64,000 nt of DNA, from positions 33,771,976 to 33,835,975 of the forward strand of contig JAOWCC010000019.1 of assembly GCA_030867875.1 (NCBI GenBank), read 5' to 3'. Under the pieces are notes generated by a model, which ran no database searches, was not told the origin of the DNA, and saw nothing but the letters and a program-made list of their open reading frames with translations. Of the stretch, positions 20,480 through 32,971 are shown piece after piece; the first letter of the stretch is position 1; each line of letters starts with the position of its first letter. The DNA comes from Actinernus sp. WN-2022. Its lineage: Eukaryota; Cnidaria; Anthozoa; Actiniaria; Actinernidae. The position numbers and the translations under genes were made by a program.

Positions 20480-21045
20480 GTTCTTTCGGCCAGCGGAGTT
20501 TTGCCGACAGGTTTGCAAAATGTTCGCATGTCCAGTTAGCGGTAGAAATCGCGGGACCACTCCTAAATGGTTCTTCAGAAACTCGACACATCGCAAAAAA
20601 AATAACGGGGTTAGCTTAGTCATCAAGTCCATTAAATTTGGGACTGGTCCATGTAAGGGAGCGATCTCTTCCATTTAGCCGCCATCTTGAAATGCGACTA
20701 TTAATGATGCCGCTCACGAGACTCGTAGTGCCGAGCGATCCCCGAGCGGGGAGTGGGGCTCGCTCGGCACTACGTGCCTCTTCGGGGCTCGCTCGGCATT
20801 ACGAGTCTCGTGAGTGCCAACATTAATTATTGTCAGCGTAACGTCGCATTGTAATAAAGGAATTTCAAGATGGCGGCTAAACCAAGTCTGTCGTGCTCCC
20901 TTGGTCCATGACAATGCTTTAAAGTCCAAATTTCGAGTGAAAATACAACCAAAATGATGCGCGCGAGCGTGATTTCCCGGGTGAAATTCACGCAAGCGCT
21001 TTGCAGACCTGTCGCCGTGGTGTGCTCGACATCGCATTCTTTTCT
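20480..21045. repeat. Large imperfect palindrome with ATGGCGGC core arms
   Basis: Inner arms TTAGCCGCCATCTTGAAAT (20,677) and ATTTCAAGATGGCGGCTAA (20,862). Arms continue outward through GGACTGGTCCATG and GCCGACAGGTTTGCAAA with decreasing similarity. The central 110 bp repeat CGCTCGGCACTACG motifs. Each arm contains a modest ORF (20,457-20,678 plus; 20,833-21,108 minus), neither recognised. Confidence 0.7.
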
Positions 21046-23189
21046 TGCCCCAGTTCCCCTGCGTCCATTTCTCCATTTCTCCGTAAGCTTCCCATTTAAA
21101 AAAGACATCTGTTATTACATTGAATATTTAATTAACTCATGAATAATAAACTTGATGAATTATTAATTGTAGGCACAGTTCTTCCAGTCTTTCGTATAAT
21201 GATGTGCCAAGGGGAGTAGGCCTGACAAGTTCTTATTTATCTCCAGAACCGACAGTCCTATACACGGCCTATCTTTCTTTGTGTTTAATAACTCATGATG
21301 TCATTATTCGATAATTATTATACGGTGGCCGTAACGATGTAGCGAGTTTAGGACCGGCTTATATTTTGGCATTGTGCTTTTAAAACCCGATAAAAACACC
21401 TGTTAAAAATACTACTTCTTTGGCATGTGATCTCCGCTAACACGAGATAATCATTGCATATCACCAACACTCTACTAGCTCTATTTGCTGCTCCGAAATC
21501 GAAGGAAGAACTCGAAGGTCTGACTGTTGGTACTATGGGCAATTAAGTCAATTAAGTCAATCGAACTCGAGCTGCAAAATTGTTAAACATTCAAGGAAAT
21601 TCTCCGACTTGAGCACTATTAAAACGTTTACCGCGTAGGTCCCCAAAGAATTTCGTAACATGTCTCCGGCCGTGTACCTTAGTGATCGAAATATTTTGAT
21701 TTAGACAGAGATCATTTTAACTGCAAATAAACGGCTTCTAAGCACGGCATCAGTTTATAATCTAACAGCTATTTCTGAAAAAATATACACTTATATAAAC
21801 GTATTATGCATGAGAGGGAAAAGCCTGAAAATGCACTTAAAATGCAGCTTACCCCAAAGCCAAAACCATCTTGGTTGTTCCGTGGTTTTTGTCCATATTT
21901 CATGCACTTTCTTCATCTAGAGTCGGATGTACTGAAATGAATGAGTAGTCGTTAACCCGCTGTGCTCAAGAATTCTGCTTTCTACATTGTTTGATATTTT
22001 AGTATTCTAATTGCAGACTCGCTCTTTGGGTCTTGAGTTTGAATATATTTTTACTAATAAGCTAAGTGACAATCCCGAATATTGCCTACCGCTCGCTTGC
22101 TGTGGAATAAATTAGCAAACGGTTACTGGGATACAAAGGCTATTCCAAGTTATCTAAAGCTGCTCAGTTGACAGTTTCACTTATGTAAAATTTACCGGGA
22201 TATGATTACGTAGAATTCTGGCTAACATTTGTCGAACATATGCTTTTTATTTAGTTAGAATCATTAAGACAGAACTAAATTAACAAAAACAGCGGAAATG
22301 ATAAATAATACTAGCTTACTTTTCATATCCTCGCGAGCAAAATAACGTTTTAATTACTTCACAATGAAGCAGATCGCTGTTGGCGCCCGGCTGTGACTTG
22401 CCGATCTCAAAAGTAAGAAAATTCAACGTGCAGTGGACGACAAAAGGTAAGTTTCTGTCACTTCCAGGAGCCCTCCTGTCTCACTTCTTAATCTTAGACT
22501 AGGGGTATAAATGATAACATATTCTAACTAAAGAATGGCCATTTTCTAAGAGATAAATAGCGATTCATAGTTTTCACCCAGGGCATTGAGAAAAAAACAG
22601 TATGCAAAATAACAATTGTGAGGTTTCTTACTTCGAGATGAAATTGCTAATCGGTCATTTCTTTCTCATATAAAACATTACAGCTATAGTTGTCTGGCGG
22701 CTTTTGATTAAAACGGCCTTTATTTTCCGTTTAAGCATTAGAATTTCAAATGCAAATGTATTAATTTTAATATTTTAATTTATACGTTAAAATGTGAGAG
22801 CATAATTTCTTTTAATGGACTGGTGCCAGGTGGATAGAAAGAACGCCTATTTTAATACATGTTTTTGAAAAATAATCGGTTAATGTAAATGTTCTGGCTT
22901 AACTGCAGAGTACCCTGCCACTTCAATAAATCACCTTCAAAAGCCATGTAAACGGTGCAGAATTCGCCATGCATCTCAAGGGTTCAGGGATCAAATTTCG
23001 GGGGAAATGTGTTTTCCTTATTTCAGCACAGCGGAGTACGGTAAGCGCGGAGTACGATAATATATATCATTTTTGACGCCGTAAACAGACTGATTAATTA
23101 GTAACTGGCGCTTGCCCCAGCCTTCGCGCGGCTACCATAACACAGCAACTTTAGCTCTGGTATTCCTCTGGTTTAGAGAAGGTTGAAAA
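21046..23189. other. AT-rich intergenic, nothing recognised
   Basis: Only short ORFs without domain features. TTGGCGCCCGGCTGTGAC at about 22,379 looks like a primer-binding site but no LTRs accompany it. Confidence 0.5.
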
Positions 23190-23495
23190 ACAAGGCGCAT
23201 GCGCGAGCTGATGCGGAAATCGGCGGGAATTTTACCGAAAACACTATCTAATGGCGGTAAATATTTCGTGTTTGAAGGCAATTTTATCCCAGTGGCCCAA
23301 ACTTAAGCTACACTGTCCAAAACATGTTGTTTTCCAGTTTCTGGAGGACATGGTCTGAGTATTTGAATCTTATCTTTCCAGCAAAACTCTTATTATTCGC
23401 AGAAAGCATGAAGATACTGGCTAAATTTTAAAATTTCCGCCATTTTTGTGTACACTGAAGTCGTCCCTAGTCTATGCGCGTCACATTATTTAGTA
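23190..23495 (+). repeat. Dispersed repeat with NRF1-like start, copy 2
   Basis: Ordered matches to 3,203-3,462, about 75% identical by eye. Followed by AAATGGGGTCTGGGTACGAG, the end sequence of the 41,721 element. Confidence 0.8.
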
Positions 23496-23979
23496 AATGG
23501 GGTCTGGGTACGAGATTGTTATTCAGCGCTGTCGTCTAAACCAGGAATCGAACACACGACCTCTCGTTTCCAGGGGTCTTTACGCGCCTAATCAAAGATG
23601 GCGCGTAAAGACCCCTGGGGACGAGGTTGCGAGCCTCCGTCAGGCCGGGCTATTAGATCACTCGGTCACTACGGGCGCGCGGGATTTGGCGAGCGCGCAG
23701 TATTTGGGGAGCGCGCGGGATTTGGCGAGTGCGCGGGATTTGGCAGTGTGAAAACACTGCGGTCGGGCGCAGTGTGAAAACACTTTTGTCTTGCATGGTT
23801 ACAACAACCACCAATATTTATTGGCACCTTGTACGACAAACGATCCATCGGTTAGACACTAATAATCGTAGATAATGTAACTGTAACCAAATACAGTAAG
23901 AGCTAGCCGGGGGAGAATAGATTGAGAATAGTTATGAATAGAAAGCGTCGCTACTATTCTGACAGTAATGTTCCAGTCC

Positions 23980-24165
23980 TTCTGTGGCCCGAGTTGAGTT
24001 TGTTGGTATTTCGCCCATGCTCCGATGGTTTTTCTCCGGGTTCTCCGGTTTTCCTCCCTCCACAAAAACCAACACGCTAAATTCCAATTCGATCTGTGAT
24101 TTAGCCGGGTCCTGGCTTTGATCAGCCTCTGGCTTTTTTCACGTCCCGTTAGAAATCCCGGCAGT
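23980..24165 (+). mobile_element. SINE body fragment
   Basis: GAGTTGAGTTTGTTGGTATT, TTTTCCTCCCTCCACAAAAA and TCGATCTGTGATTTAGCCGG identify the family. The tRNA head is absent. Confidence 0.7.
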
Positions 24166-24296
24166 GTTTTTTGTGTGTGTTTGTTTGTTCGTGATAAACT
24201 TTCAATGTCATGCCTCATGTATGGGCGGCCGTTACCACCAAAAATACAGAACAGGAATCATTTAACAAAGAATTGTGGAATGATCAATACAAAACA

Positions 24297-24766
24297 CGAA
24301 CGGAATAGACAGAAATGAAACCATCTAACTATCGCTTGCCAAATGGAATAGACAAAACACAAATGATAAAGACAAAACACGAACGATCTAACTACCGACG
24401 TAGAAATGATTCAACCAAGTATCAAATGATCAATACAAAACACCGACGAACGGAATAGACAGAAATGAAATCATCTAACTATCTCTTGTCAAATGGAACA
24501 GACAAAACACAAATGGTAAAGACAAAACACGAACGATCTAACTACCGACGTAGAAATGATTCAACCAAGTATCAAATGATCAATACAAAACACCGACGAA
24601 CGGAAAAGACAGAAATGAAATCATCTAACTATCTCTTGTCAAATGGAACAGACAAAACACAAATGGTAAAGACAAAACACGAACGATCTAACTACCGACG
24701 TAGAAATGATTCAACCAAGTATCAAATGATCAATACAAAACACGAACGAAATAGACAGAAATGAAA
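24297..24766 (+). repeat. 150-bp minisatellite, 3 units plus partial
   Basis: Units start CGAACGGAATAGACAG at 24,297, 24,447, 24,597 and 24,747, exactly 150 bp apart, so the frame is kept and a 99-codon ORF results. Units 2 and 3 differ at very few positions. Another partial copy lies at 25,508-25,630, beyond the LINE fragment and MITE. Confidence 0.95.
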
Positions 24767-24779
24767 TCATCAAGTTAAA

Positions 24780-25268
24780 CCGAAAGTAGGTTTTGAAAAA
24801 TATATTTCATCTATTACGAACTTCAAACACCGTCAGGCAGTAACTAAACTACGGGTGTCTGCACATAAGTTACCTGTTGAGTCTGGCCGATACGGAAATA
24901 TTCCATATGAGTCACGGAAGTGTACTCTATGCGACTTGGGAGAGATTGGAGACGAATATCATTACCTTATGATTTGTTCGAATCCCAGTTTTATTAAAGT
25001 TAGAAACGAATTTATGACTGAGTTATTAAGTATTAATTCCTCTTTCTCGCGTTTTAATAAGAGAGAATTATGTTTATATATAATGTCTATGAAGGATGAT
25101 ACAATTGTAAAAGTTGTTGGTAAATATTGTTACAGTTTGCTTACAGTATTTAATAATAGTAATTTGAGATAGTTATGAATGTTATTTCATTGTATTTCGA
25201 TTTATATTTAGTTTTATAAGAATTCCTATGTACCATTTCTGGTGTTTATATGGAATAAAGTTTATATC
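24780..25268 (+). pseudogene. LINE 3' fragment with CxxC tail
   Basis: Open frame through about 25,172: LPVESGRYGNIPYESRKCTL, CDLGEIGDEYHYLMICSNPS, a zinc-knuckle tail of a LINE ORF2. Ends in an AATAAAG-containing 3' end at about 25,262. Abuts the 150-bp minisatellite. Confidence 0.8.
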
Positions 25269-25271
25269 TAA

Positions 25272-25507
25272 GGGGCCGACCATTTGACTTTTGAGGGGGG
25301 GTGGGTGTTTTTGAAAAAAAATATCCTACAAGCCAACGGTGTTGAAAAAAAATATCCTGCAAGCGGAAAAGCTTTGTTCTGGCTCCGCTTTTTTCGAGAA
25401 AAAAAAATTCGTGCAACAACACTACTAAAGAAAAAAAAAACCGAGCACAGACAAGAACACCCACCCCCCCCCCCCCCCCCCCCTTCAAAAGTCAAATGGT
25501 CGGCCCC
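25272..25507. mobile_element. Harbinger-type MITE with TAA duplication
   Basis: Ends GGGGCCGACCATTTGACTTT and its complement, flanked by TAA on both sides (25,269-25,271; 25,508-25,510). It sits at the 3' end of a LINE fragment and inside an ATCTAACTATC sequence of the nearby minisatellite. Contains a C-tract near the right end. Confidence 0.8.
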
Positions 25508-26661
25508 TAACTATCTCTTGTCAAATGGAACAGACAAAACACAAATGGTAAAGACAAAACACGAACGATCTAACTACCGACGTAGAAATGATTCAACCAA
25601 GTATCAAATGATCAATACAAAACACGAATGATCCAACTCGCTTATGTCAAATGTAAAGATAACAATGAAATGATCCAACCTAAATACAAACGATCCAACG
25701 CAAAGTAATTCAATTCAACGTAAACACGAATGGTTTGGCGTGATGTCAAATGATCAAGTCAACAGTCGAATGGTTCAGTCGACGGGGGGTCTCCATGACG
25801 TCACGCACTGCAAAATAGGCGGCAAAACAAAGCTGCCATGTTTGGACATGTTTGTCTCCTGAGTTGGTTCTACTAATCGATTCTGGTACTAAGTGGGCTT
25901 ACTGTATTTTGCGAAACGAAACGGCTTTGCGAAATTGCGAAATTGCGAAATCATAAATAAAATATAAAAGAGATAAAGAGAGTCTATTCAGTTAGAGCCA
26001 GGAGAATCGAACAGCCGTAAACTCGAGGAGTGCGTACATTCTATTGACTCGTGTACTGGAAAATATTGTGTACACCTTGAAACATATGGATTGATAACCT
26101 GCTATGGTGTATTGTTCAACAGAAATTTTCAAACGGGAGATTTCATGCAGTTTGGACACCGTTGTGTAGCTTGGTTTGACGGTGTATAGTAGCGCGGTCA
26201 TATGAGTTTGCTCTTCGCGCTCATATGAGTTTGCTCTACGCGCTCTACGTGCTCTTTTGCATTTGATAATTACTTCTAGAGCTTCATGTGAATGGCACTT
26301 GGTCACAAGACTATCCTCTTTCGGATCCCCCGGTTATTTTCGACATTAGTGATTTATTCTTGGAGCCGTTCGTACAGTTTAGCGAAGATGTGTCGAAAGT
26401 AGAAACGTTCACTACGTCTTGTCACCAAAGTGCGTCATAGTAAGTAAGTAAGTAAGTAAGTAATAACTTTATTTATACACGGTTAAAACATCAGGCCTTC
26501 GATTACATTATAAAATGTAGGAATAGTTAAAATATCTAATCAGTACGTATACAATGTTAATATCGAATAATTTGAATAACGCATACACCTAACTTATATC
26601 TAACTATACAATAACTGACTATAATTATCTCAAACTAATATTAACTATGAATAAAATAGGA

Positions 26662-26692
<31 letters not shown>

Positions 26693-26701
26693 TGAAATTT
26701 A

Positions 26702-28914
26702 TTAATTGTTAAAGAAATCGCTGCAGTGAGATTTAAAACGAGTGAGAGAGTTTGCTTGCCGCAGCTCGACAGGTAAGCTATTCCAAAGCACCGCACCACT
26801 ATAACTGAAGCTGTTCTTTAGAAAATTGGTGCGGGGCAGAGGAATAGCTAGTTTGCCCTCAGTGTCCCTTAGGGAATAGCTCGAAACGCTACTACGGTCA
26901 GCGAACTTCGAACACAGATATTCAGGCGCTAGGCCATTTAGCGATTTATAGACCATAGTAGTTGTTAGAAATTTTCGGTGATTGTCTAGTTTTCTCCAGC
27001 CAAGTTTTTTGAAAAGATCATCAGCATTGGCGTCGTAATTGGAGAAAGTCAAAATTCGTACAGCACGATTTTGTAACTTTTGAAATTTAGTGGCAAGAGT
27101 TTTATTGCAATTTCCCCAAACGACGCTACAGTAGTCGAAATGGGGCTGCACTAAAGCATTATAGATACACAAAAGTGTTTCAATAGGTACAAAAGGTCTC
27201 GTGCGTTTCAGGGCGCCAATGCCAGAGGCAATTTTCTTTGACAGTTTGTCTATGTGCACATTCCAAGATAAGTGTTCGTCAATATGCACTCCAAGACATT
27301 TTGTGGATGTAACCCGATTAATAGAGGCACCATCAATAAAAAGAGAGGGAGCTCTGTCAAACGTACTTAACCTTTGCCTTGACCCTATTAACATGTATTC
27401 AGTCTTGGACTTATTAAGGGTGAGCTTATTTGCAACGAGCCATTCACTAACCCTCACAAGATCTTGGTTCAACTCATGGTCTATGTGATTGATATCATTG
27501 CTGGCAAAAGTTAAGTGCGTGTCATCGGCGTACATCCGAGGTTGAGAATGAGAGAGACAATTAGGCAAATCGTTTATGTAAAGTATAAAGAGGAGAGGAC
27601 CTAGGATAGTTCCCTGGGGAATGCCACAGGTTAGGGGTTGGGTGTCTGAGAGAGAACCATTTACGAAGCATCTTTGTTTGCGACTATCCAAATATGATTT
27701 GAACCAGTTAAGTGAGGCGCTTCCAACACCATAAACATTTAATTTTGATAATAAAATGGCATGATCAACAGTGTCGAAAGCCTTCTTAAGATCAAGGAAT
27801 ACCACTGCATTAACATTGCCTTTGTCAATATTGAGAGCCCAGTTGTCAGTGGCTTCGAGTAAGGCCGTAACAGTGGAGTGAAGTGATCGAAACCCCGACT
27901 GATTGCTTGAGATTAAATTATTTTCAGTTAGATAGCTATAAAACTGATCGTAAACGATTCTCTCAAAAACTTTTGCCACGACGGGGATGATAGAAATAGG
28001 TCGATAATTATTTAAGTCGGAACGTTCTCCCTGTTTGAATAATGGAATTACTTTAGAACATTTCCATTCACTGGGAAAAACACCCGAGACAATGGATCTG
28101 TTAAAAATCAAACAAAGAGAACTAGCGATCAAATCTGCGCATTCCCGAAGGAGTCGAGCAGATATTTTGTCTAATCCAGTCGCTTTAGATTTGCATAGCT
28201 TAGATAATAACGAGAACACTTTGGCACTGTCAGTTGTTTTAAGTTCGAATCTATGGTCAGTGACCTTGAGATAATCTAAATGCGATGGATTGTTTTCGTT
28301 GTAAGGAATGTCGCTAGCAAGCTTCGGCCCAACACAAGAAAAATGGCTATTGAAGGTAGATGACAGCTCGTGTGGATCGCAAATAGAATTGTCATTAAGC
28401 TTTATCTCTTTCACAGAGGAGCTATGTGACTTTCTTGATGTAAGTTCATTAATGACCCGCCAAGTCTCACGTGAGTTACCTTCATTGTCATGGAGCGCAT
28501 TCTTATAGTATTGTTCCTTAGCCTGTTTGATTTCACTGTTAACAGCATTGCGACATTTCTTGAATTTCGACCAGTCACTTTCGCACATAGATCGAGTGGC
28601 TTTCAATTTAAGAATGTCTCTGTCGTGCATTCGTTTTTTCAATTGTGGTGTAATCCACGGCGATTTAGATGCGCGAATTCGTTTAGTGCGCAATGGGGCA
28701 TGCTTGTTGACACATTGAAAGAAAAGGTCTTTCCATGTTTCCCACATATCATTGGGGTTTTCATAGATGTTTACGCTTTCCCAATTCAGCAAAGAAATAT
28801 CTCTGCGAAAATTAGCAGAGTCAAAGTTTTTAAACTTCCTATAGGTTATTGTTGAGTGCCCCTTAGAAGGTGGATCAATTGAGATTTTACGAAATGCAAA
28901 GACAAGACTGTGGT
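26702..28914 (-). pseudogene. LINE ORF2, reverse transcriptase half
   Basis: Open over about 735 codons with no internal stop. RT landmarks: KVIPLFKQG, NNYRPISIIPV, FLDLKKAFDTVDH, the GIPQGTILGPLLF turn and the catalytic YADDTHLTF. A C-terminal RNase-H-less tail ends RFKSHCSDFFNN. The first about 38 codons of the longest frame come from GCGAGCCAT repeats of the inserted element and do not belong to the LINE. Confidence 0.92.
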
Positions 28915-28928
28915 GGGTCTGTACAATG

Positions 28929-29032
28929 TGCGAGCCAGCGAGCCATGCGAGCCATGCGAGGCATGCGAGCCATGCGAGGCATGCGAGCCATGCGAGGCAT
29001 GCGAGCCAGCGATGCGAGCCATGCGAGCCATG
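28929..29032 (+). repeat. GCGAGCCAT tandem array, left end
   Basis: About ten 9-11-bp units of GCGAGCCAT or GCGAGGCAT. Translates as SHGSHGSH/CEPCEP-like spurious peptides in all frames. Confidence 0.9.
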
Positions 29033-30194
29033 CAAAAAAAATATAATTAATCAAAAACAAAATTTAGCCAAGCAAATTAAAGTTCATTCGATTCTTTCCA
29101 GTACTGATGATGAAACACTCATACAAATCCTTATTCAGATGACCGGGGATAGGGAAAGTGCGAGTTGAAAAGTGCGTGTTGCGAGTTGAAATGTTACAGG
29201 AAAAAATGGCGGGAAAAAGACGATCTATCGCAGTGCAGACTGGAAATTTCGAAGATCGGCTGAGCCAAGTCCAAGAGAATTTGACTTTCTTTCCGATTAA
29301 CGATATAAAGCAAGTTTTTTTTTTGACGACCTTTTGGAATCAGTATTCTCCAGATACAGAACCGAGATGAACAGACCGAAATAAACAGAATAGAAATTTA
29401 AAGAGCCGAGAAGTTTAGAACTATAAAGCGAACTGAGTCTGAACAGTGAACTGAACCCGGACTAGAGTGGACATGGACATGATTAGATATGAACCAAGAA
29501 AACTGAGCTGAGTGCATGAATAGAATAAATAGAACTGGAAACCGAACCCGATGTTGAAACTGTTTGACGCCCATACACAAAGAAATTGAGAAAATTGAAC
29601 TGACCGAAACCGAACAGAACAATTGGCCGGATATGAATCGAATATACAGAACTGAATAAACTACTTTTCGGATTGCAAAAACAATTTATCGAACTGCAAA
29701 TGACATGAACGAACTAGTAGGATAAAGAAGAATGATACTAAACAAAAAAAATTATAGAACAAGAAAAACGAGCGAAACTCTGAGAGGAAATTAATTATAA
29801 AATTGGCCGGACCCTTGTGGAAACATCAACAAAGGGTGACTTTTTTCGATTCTCGCTGGAAAATCGATGGAAACAACGGTTGTCACGGAAATGATGATTG
29901 TTATAGGTTTTAGTTTATTTAGAAGTCGCGTGTGTGTTACAGAACTGTTGATGTTAACGTTTCATGGGTTTAGCGCTATGGATTCGGGAACGCACTGAAA
30001 TACGGCTACGATACAGCTACGTAGAGCGGCTATGGGCTTTCACTCGGGCCACTATATATATATATCTATTAATATAATGCAGTCAGACACTCTTTAAGGT
30101 GAGCACACACCAGGAGACATTTTGCATGTCCCCGTAGTGTATGTCCCACCTTTATGGAGGAAGGGGTACTCCCATAAAGAAATTGTTTTCAGTG

Positions 30195-31685
30195 TCCAAG
30201 GGAAGCGTCACATCGATTTTTCCACGAGAAACGTCCAGCGAAGTTTGGGGGTGGGGGGGGTTTTGACTTGTGACGTTTCTCCGTGGAAAAATCGATAGTT
30301 CAGTTTCAGAAACATCCCCTCATGATCACATATCTCTGCGACGATATGTAAAGACTCCTGAAGAGAAATGGCAGATTGCGGTTGTCCCAAATGCGTGTAT
30401 CTTAGGGTCATTAATTTTTCTGGCTATTTGAAAAAAAAAATATTTGAAAGCAGTTGAAAGAAATCAAATTTCATTTTAGAAAAAAATGATTCTTGGGACA
30501 GTCTATTTTCATTTTTCAAAAGCTATAAAATATGAAAAACAAATATTGCGACAGTCAATTTTCATTTTTCAATAAATATTGCGAATGTCGATTTTCAAGT
30601 CTCACTGCGTGGGGACAATTTAGCTAAACATGTAGTCACATGAGGGTCTTTTCGCGGGAATCTCGATCGAAAATAGAGGAACATCGTGGGGACGCCGACT
30701 TCCTCATTCTGTCCAAAGGACGGGGAGACTCGAGGGTTAACAGGAAGTTGAAGAAAGGCCAGATAAATGCAGAACGGCCGTCGCTTATGTTTGATATAAC
30801 GCAAGTTAATAAAACTTCTTAAAAATTATGAGAAAACTTTGAAGAGCAAAAAACATTATTGGAATACTTTTCAAATGTTGATCACTAGGTCGACAATCAC
30901 CAAAGAGAACGATTTATTTCCGGGATGGTGCTACAGCTGATTTACGATCGTTTGGATAGATATAGCTTAACTTACTTAAGATTGAATTTTAACTTTCATA
31001 CTCTTTAATATATAAGTCGGATATGGAGCGGTCTTCCAAAGATGGACGATTTAACCTTTCTTCCTTCCCAGAAGGTCGTTCCTCTTTGATAGTACGGGGA
31101 AACAGTATGATCATGATGGTGCGAGTGCTTTTGGTAGTAAACAGTTCTGACTTCCACAACGACCATTACAGTGGGCAGTAGTTATTTCTCTCCGTATTTC
31201 AGGTTAAATGAATAGGCTCTTCCCCATAGTTACGGCCTCGAAGAGTACAATCTTTTTTGCGCATCCTTCGTTAAATGAATGTCCCAAAATTCGTTTTTCA
31301 TTTTTTTGTAAAATGAAATTTGATTTTTTCAACTGCTTTCATTTTTTTCAAAAAGCCAGAAGAATGAATGACCCTACGATACACACGTATTATCCCACAG
31401 CTATCGCATCTAATTTCCTTTGTTTTTGAGAACTCACCGACATACTGATAGCGGTGAATTCAAAGGTTTCAACGTTCCATTCCCACCAAATAGGACTCAG
31501 AGGTTGTGACAAGTTGTTTAAGTTGGAATAAAAAGGCGGACATGAATGGAAAGAGGTAGTGTATGACTTTTTTTTTAAAAATCGATAAATCTCTGACGTT
31601 TCTTAGGGGGGGTGGGGGGTTGAAAAAGAAACTTCGCTGATGGTTTCTCGTGCAAAAATCAATGTGTGACGCTTCCCCAAGGGAG
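30195..31685. mobile_element. Foldback element nested in the 4-kb element
   Basis: Outer arms AGGGAAGCGTCACATCGA (30,199) and the mirrored TGTGTGACGCTTCCCC (to 31,681). Second arm pair AGGGTCATTAATTTTTCTGG (30,403) with its complement ending GACCCTACGATACAC (31,385). A G-rich tract follows each outer arm. No ORF. Confidence 0.7.
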
Positions 31686-32841
31686 GCACCATTAGAAGTG
31701 TGGAGGGGGGAGATAGGACTTCCTCAAGATGCACATTGCTTTCGCTGAAAGAATCAGAGATAGAAGAAAGAGAATAGTTAAACTAAGTAATAGATTGAAC
31801 TGAATTGTGATTGCAATCGAAATATTGTAAATTAGAATTAGAAAGGACTTAGCTCTGAAGAACTGTGAGGGTAAAGTGAACAAAATAAACGTCCAGCGAG
31901 GTATACGCTGGTTCATTTTTCTAGGGATCCAGACTGACTCGGAGTTCCGTATACGGAAAATTTGTTTTTTTCCATCTCAAAAGCATTTACCATTGCAGGA
32001 ACTCTAATCTCAGTTTTCTTACTTTTTCTTGCATGCAACTCGCATTTTTCAACTCGCATCACTCCCATTCTCCAGTACATAGACCGACAACCGGTAAGCA
32101 AAGCACACACTGGCGGAAGCTGAATTACTTACCTTCTCGCATTCATTTGCAACCAAAACCAAAACCCTACTGATGATGAGCCAACAGCTAACAGGTATAA
32201 ATATCAATAGCGCGAGCAAAGCTTTTTGCAACATTTGGGAGTGGTGCCTGTACCAAGCATTTTGGCCGAGTGTCTACACCCTAAATTTGGTCCGCGGACC
32301 CAAAAGTTTTCGCCACAACACCTATTTTTGTCGTGTACATATTAACATTTATATACAATAATTATTACCTCAAATAAAGCTTTTCAAAAATAACAAAGGT
32401 ATATCGGTTAATAAGAGTTTTATTATATGGCTATTTTGAAATCTAAAATAAAAGATAAAGGCAGGGAAATTCTTTTCAATTTGCATGCTACAGCGTGCGT
32501 GTAACACTCAAATGGCTTCTCCAGTACTTTTACTGAATACAAGAAACTACGCTTGGGATTTTCAAAGCGATCGAGAGTATCGTTGTTTTTAGGCATGAAA
32601 TCTAACAAGAGGAAAGCCTAAGCAAAAAGAGTTTTCAAAAGTTAACAGTGTTCATTTAAAATGAGATAAATCAAACATCTTCCATCACTAAAGCGGCGCG
32701 GCAATATGTTAATTTAAACCTGTCGCTATTTGTGTCCAGACTGGGAATTCACCAGATCTTCATCAACTACTAGCTTTGATAGGAATTCGCAGCAATTGTA
32801 TGTGAGTATTTTATTTATTTTTTGTATGCGAGTTTTTTTTC

Positions 32842-32950
32842 ATGGCTCGCATGGCTCGCATGTTTTATTTGCATGGCTCGCATGGCTCGCATGGCTCGCA
32901 TCGTTGGCTCGCATGGCTCGCATGGCTCGCATGGCTCGCTGGCTCGCATG
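32842..32950 (-). repeat. GCGAGCCAT tandem array, right end
   Basis: Mirror of the left array (ATGGCTCGC units on the plus strand), part of the terminal inverted repeat. Confidence 0.9.
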
Positions 32951-32971
32951 TTGTCCACACTCGACTGTGGT

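Larger units (their letters stand above)
28915..32962. mobile_element. 4,048-bp Mutator-like element with GCGAGCCAT-array ends
   Basis: Flanked by the 9-bp direct repeat GACTGTGGT (28,906-28,914 and 32,963-32,971), a size typical of Mutator-like elements. Terminal inverted repeats: GGGTCTGTACAATGTGCGAG at left; the right end, reverse complemented, is GAGTGTGGACAACATGCGAG. Both run into tandem GCGAGCCAT/GCGAGGCAT units (28,929-29,032; 32,842-32,950). Inside are GCGAGTTGAAA repeats in opposite orientation near 29,160 and 32,050, an internal foldback (30,195-31,685), and no transposase. Non-autonomous. Confidence 0.85.

Noticed and set aside
22375..22400. TTGGCGCCCGGCTGTGAC as an LTR retrotransposon primer-binding site
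   Set aside because: No flanking LTR, polypurine tract, gag or pol sequence nearby; the match is short enough for chance.
28929..29035. Apparent Gly-Ser-His or Cys-Glu-Pro repeat protein
   Set aside because: All six frames of the GCGAGCCAT array are open because the units are 9 bp long. The reading belongs to a transposon terminus.
29170..32800. A coding region in the 4-kb element
   Set aside because: No frame over about 75 codons shows conserved motifs; the sequence is made of internal repeats and arms.
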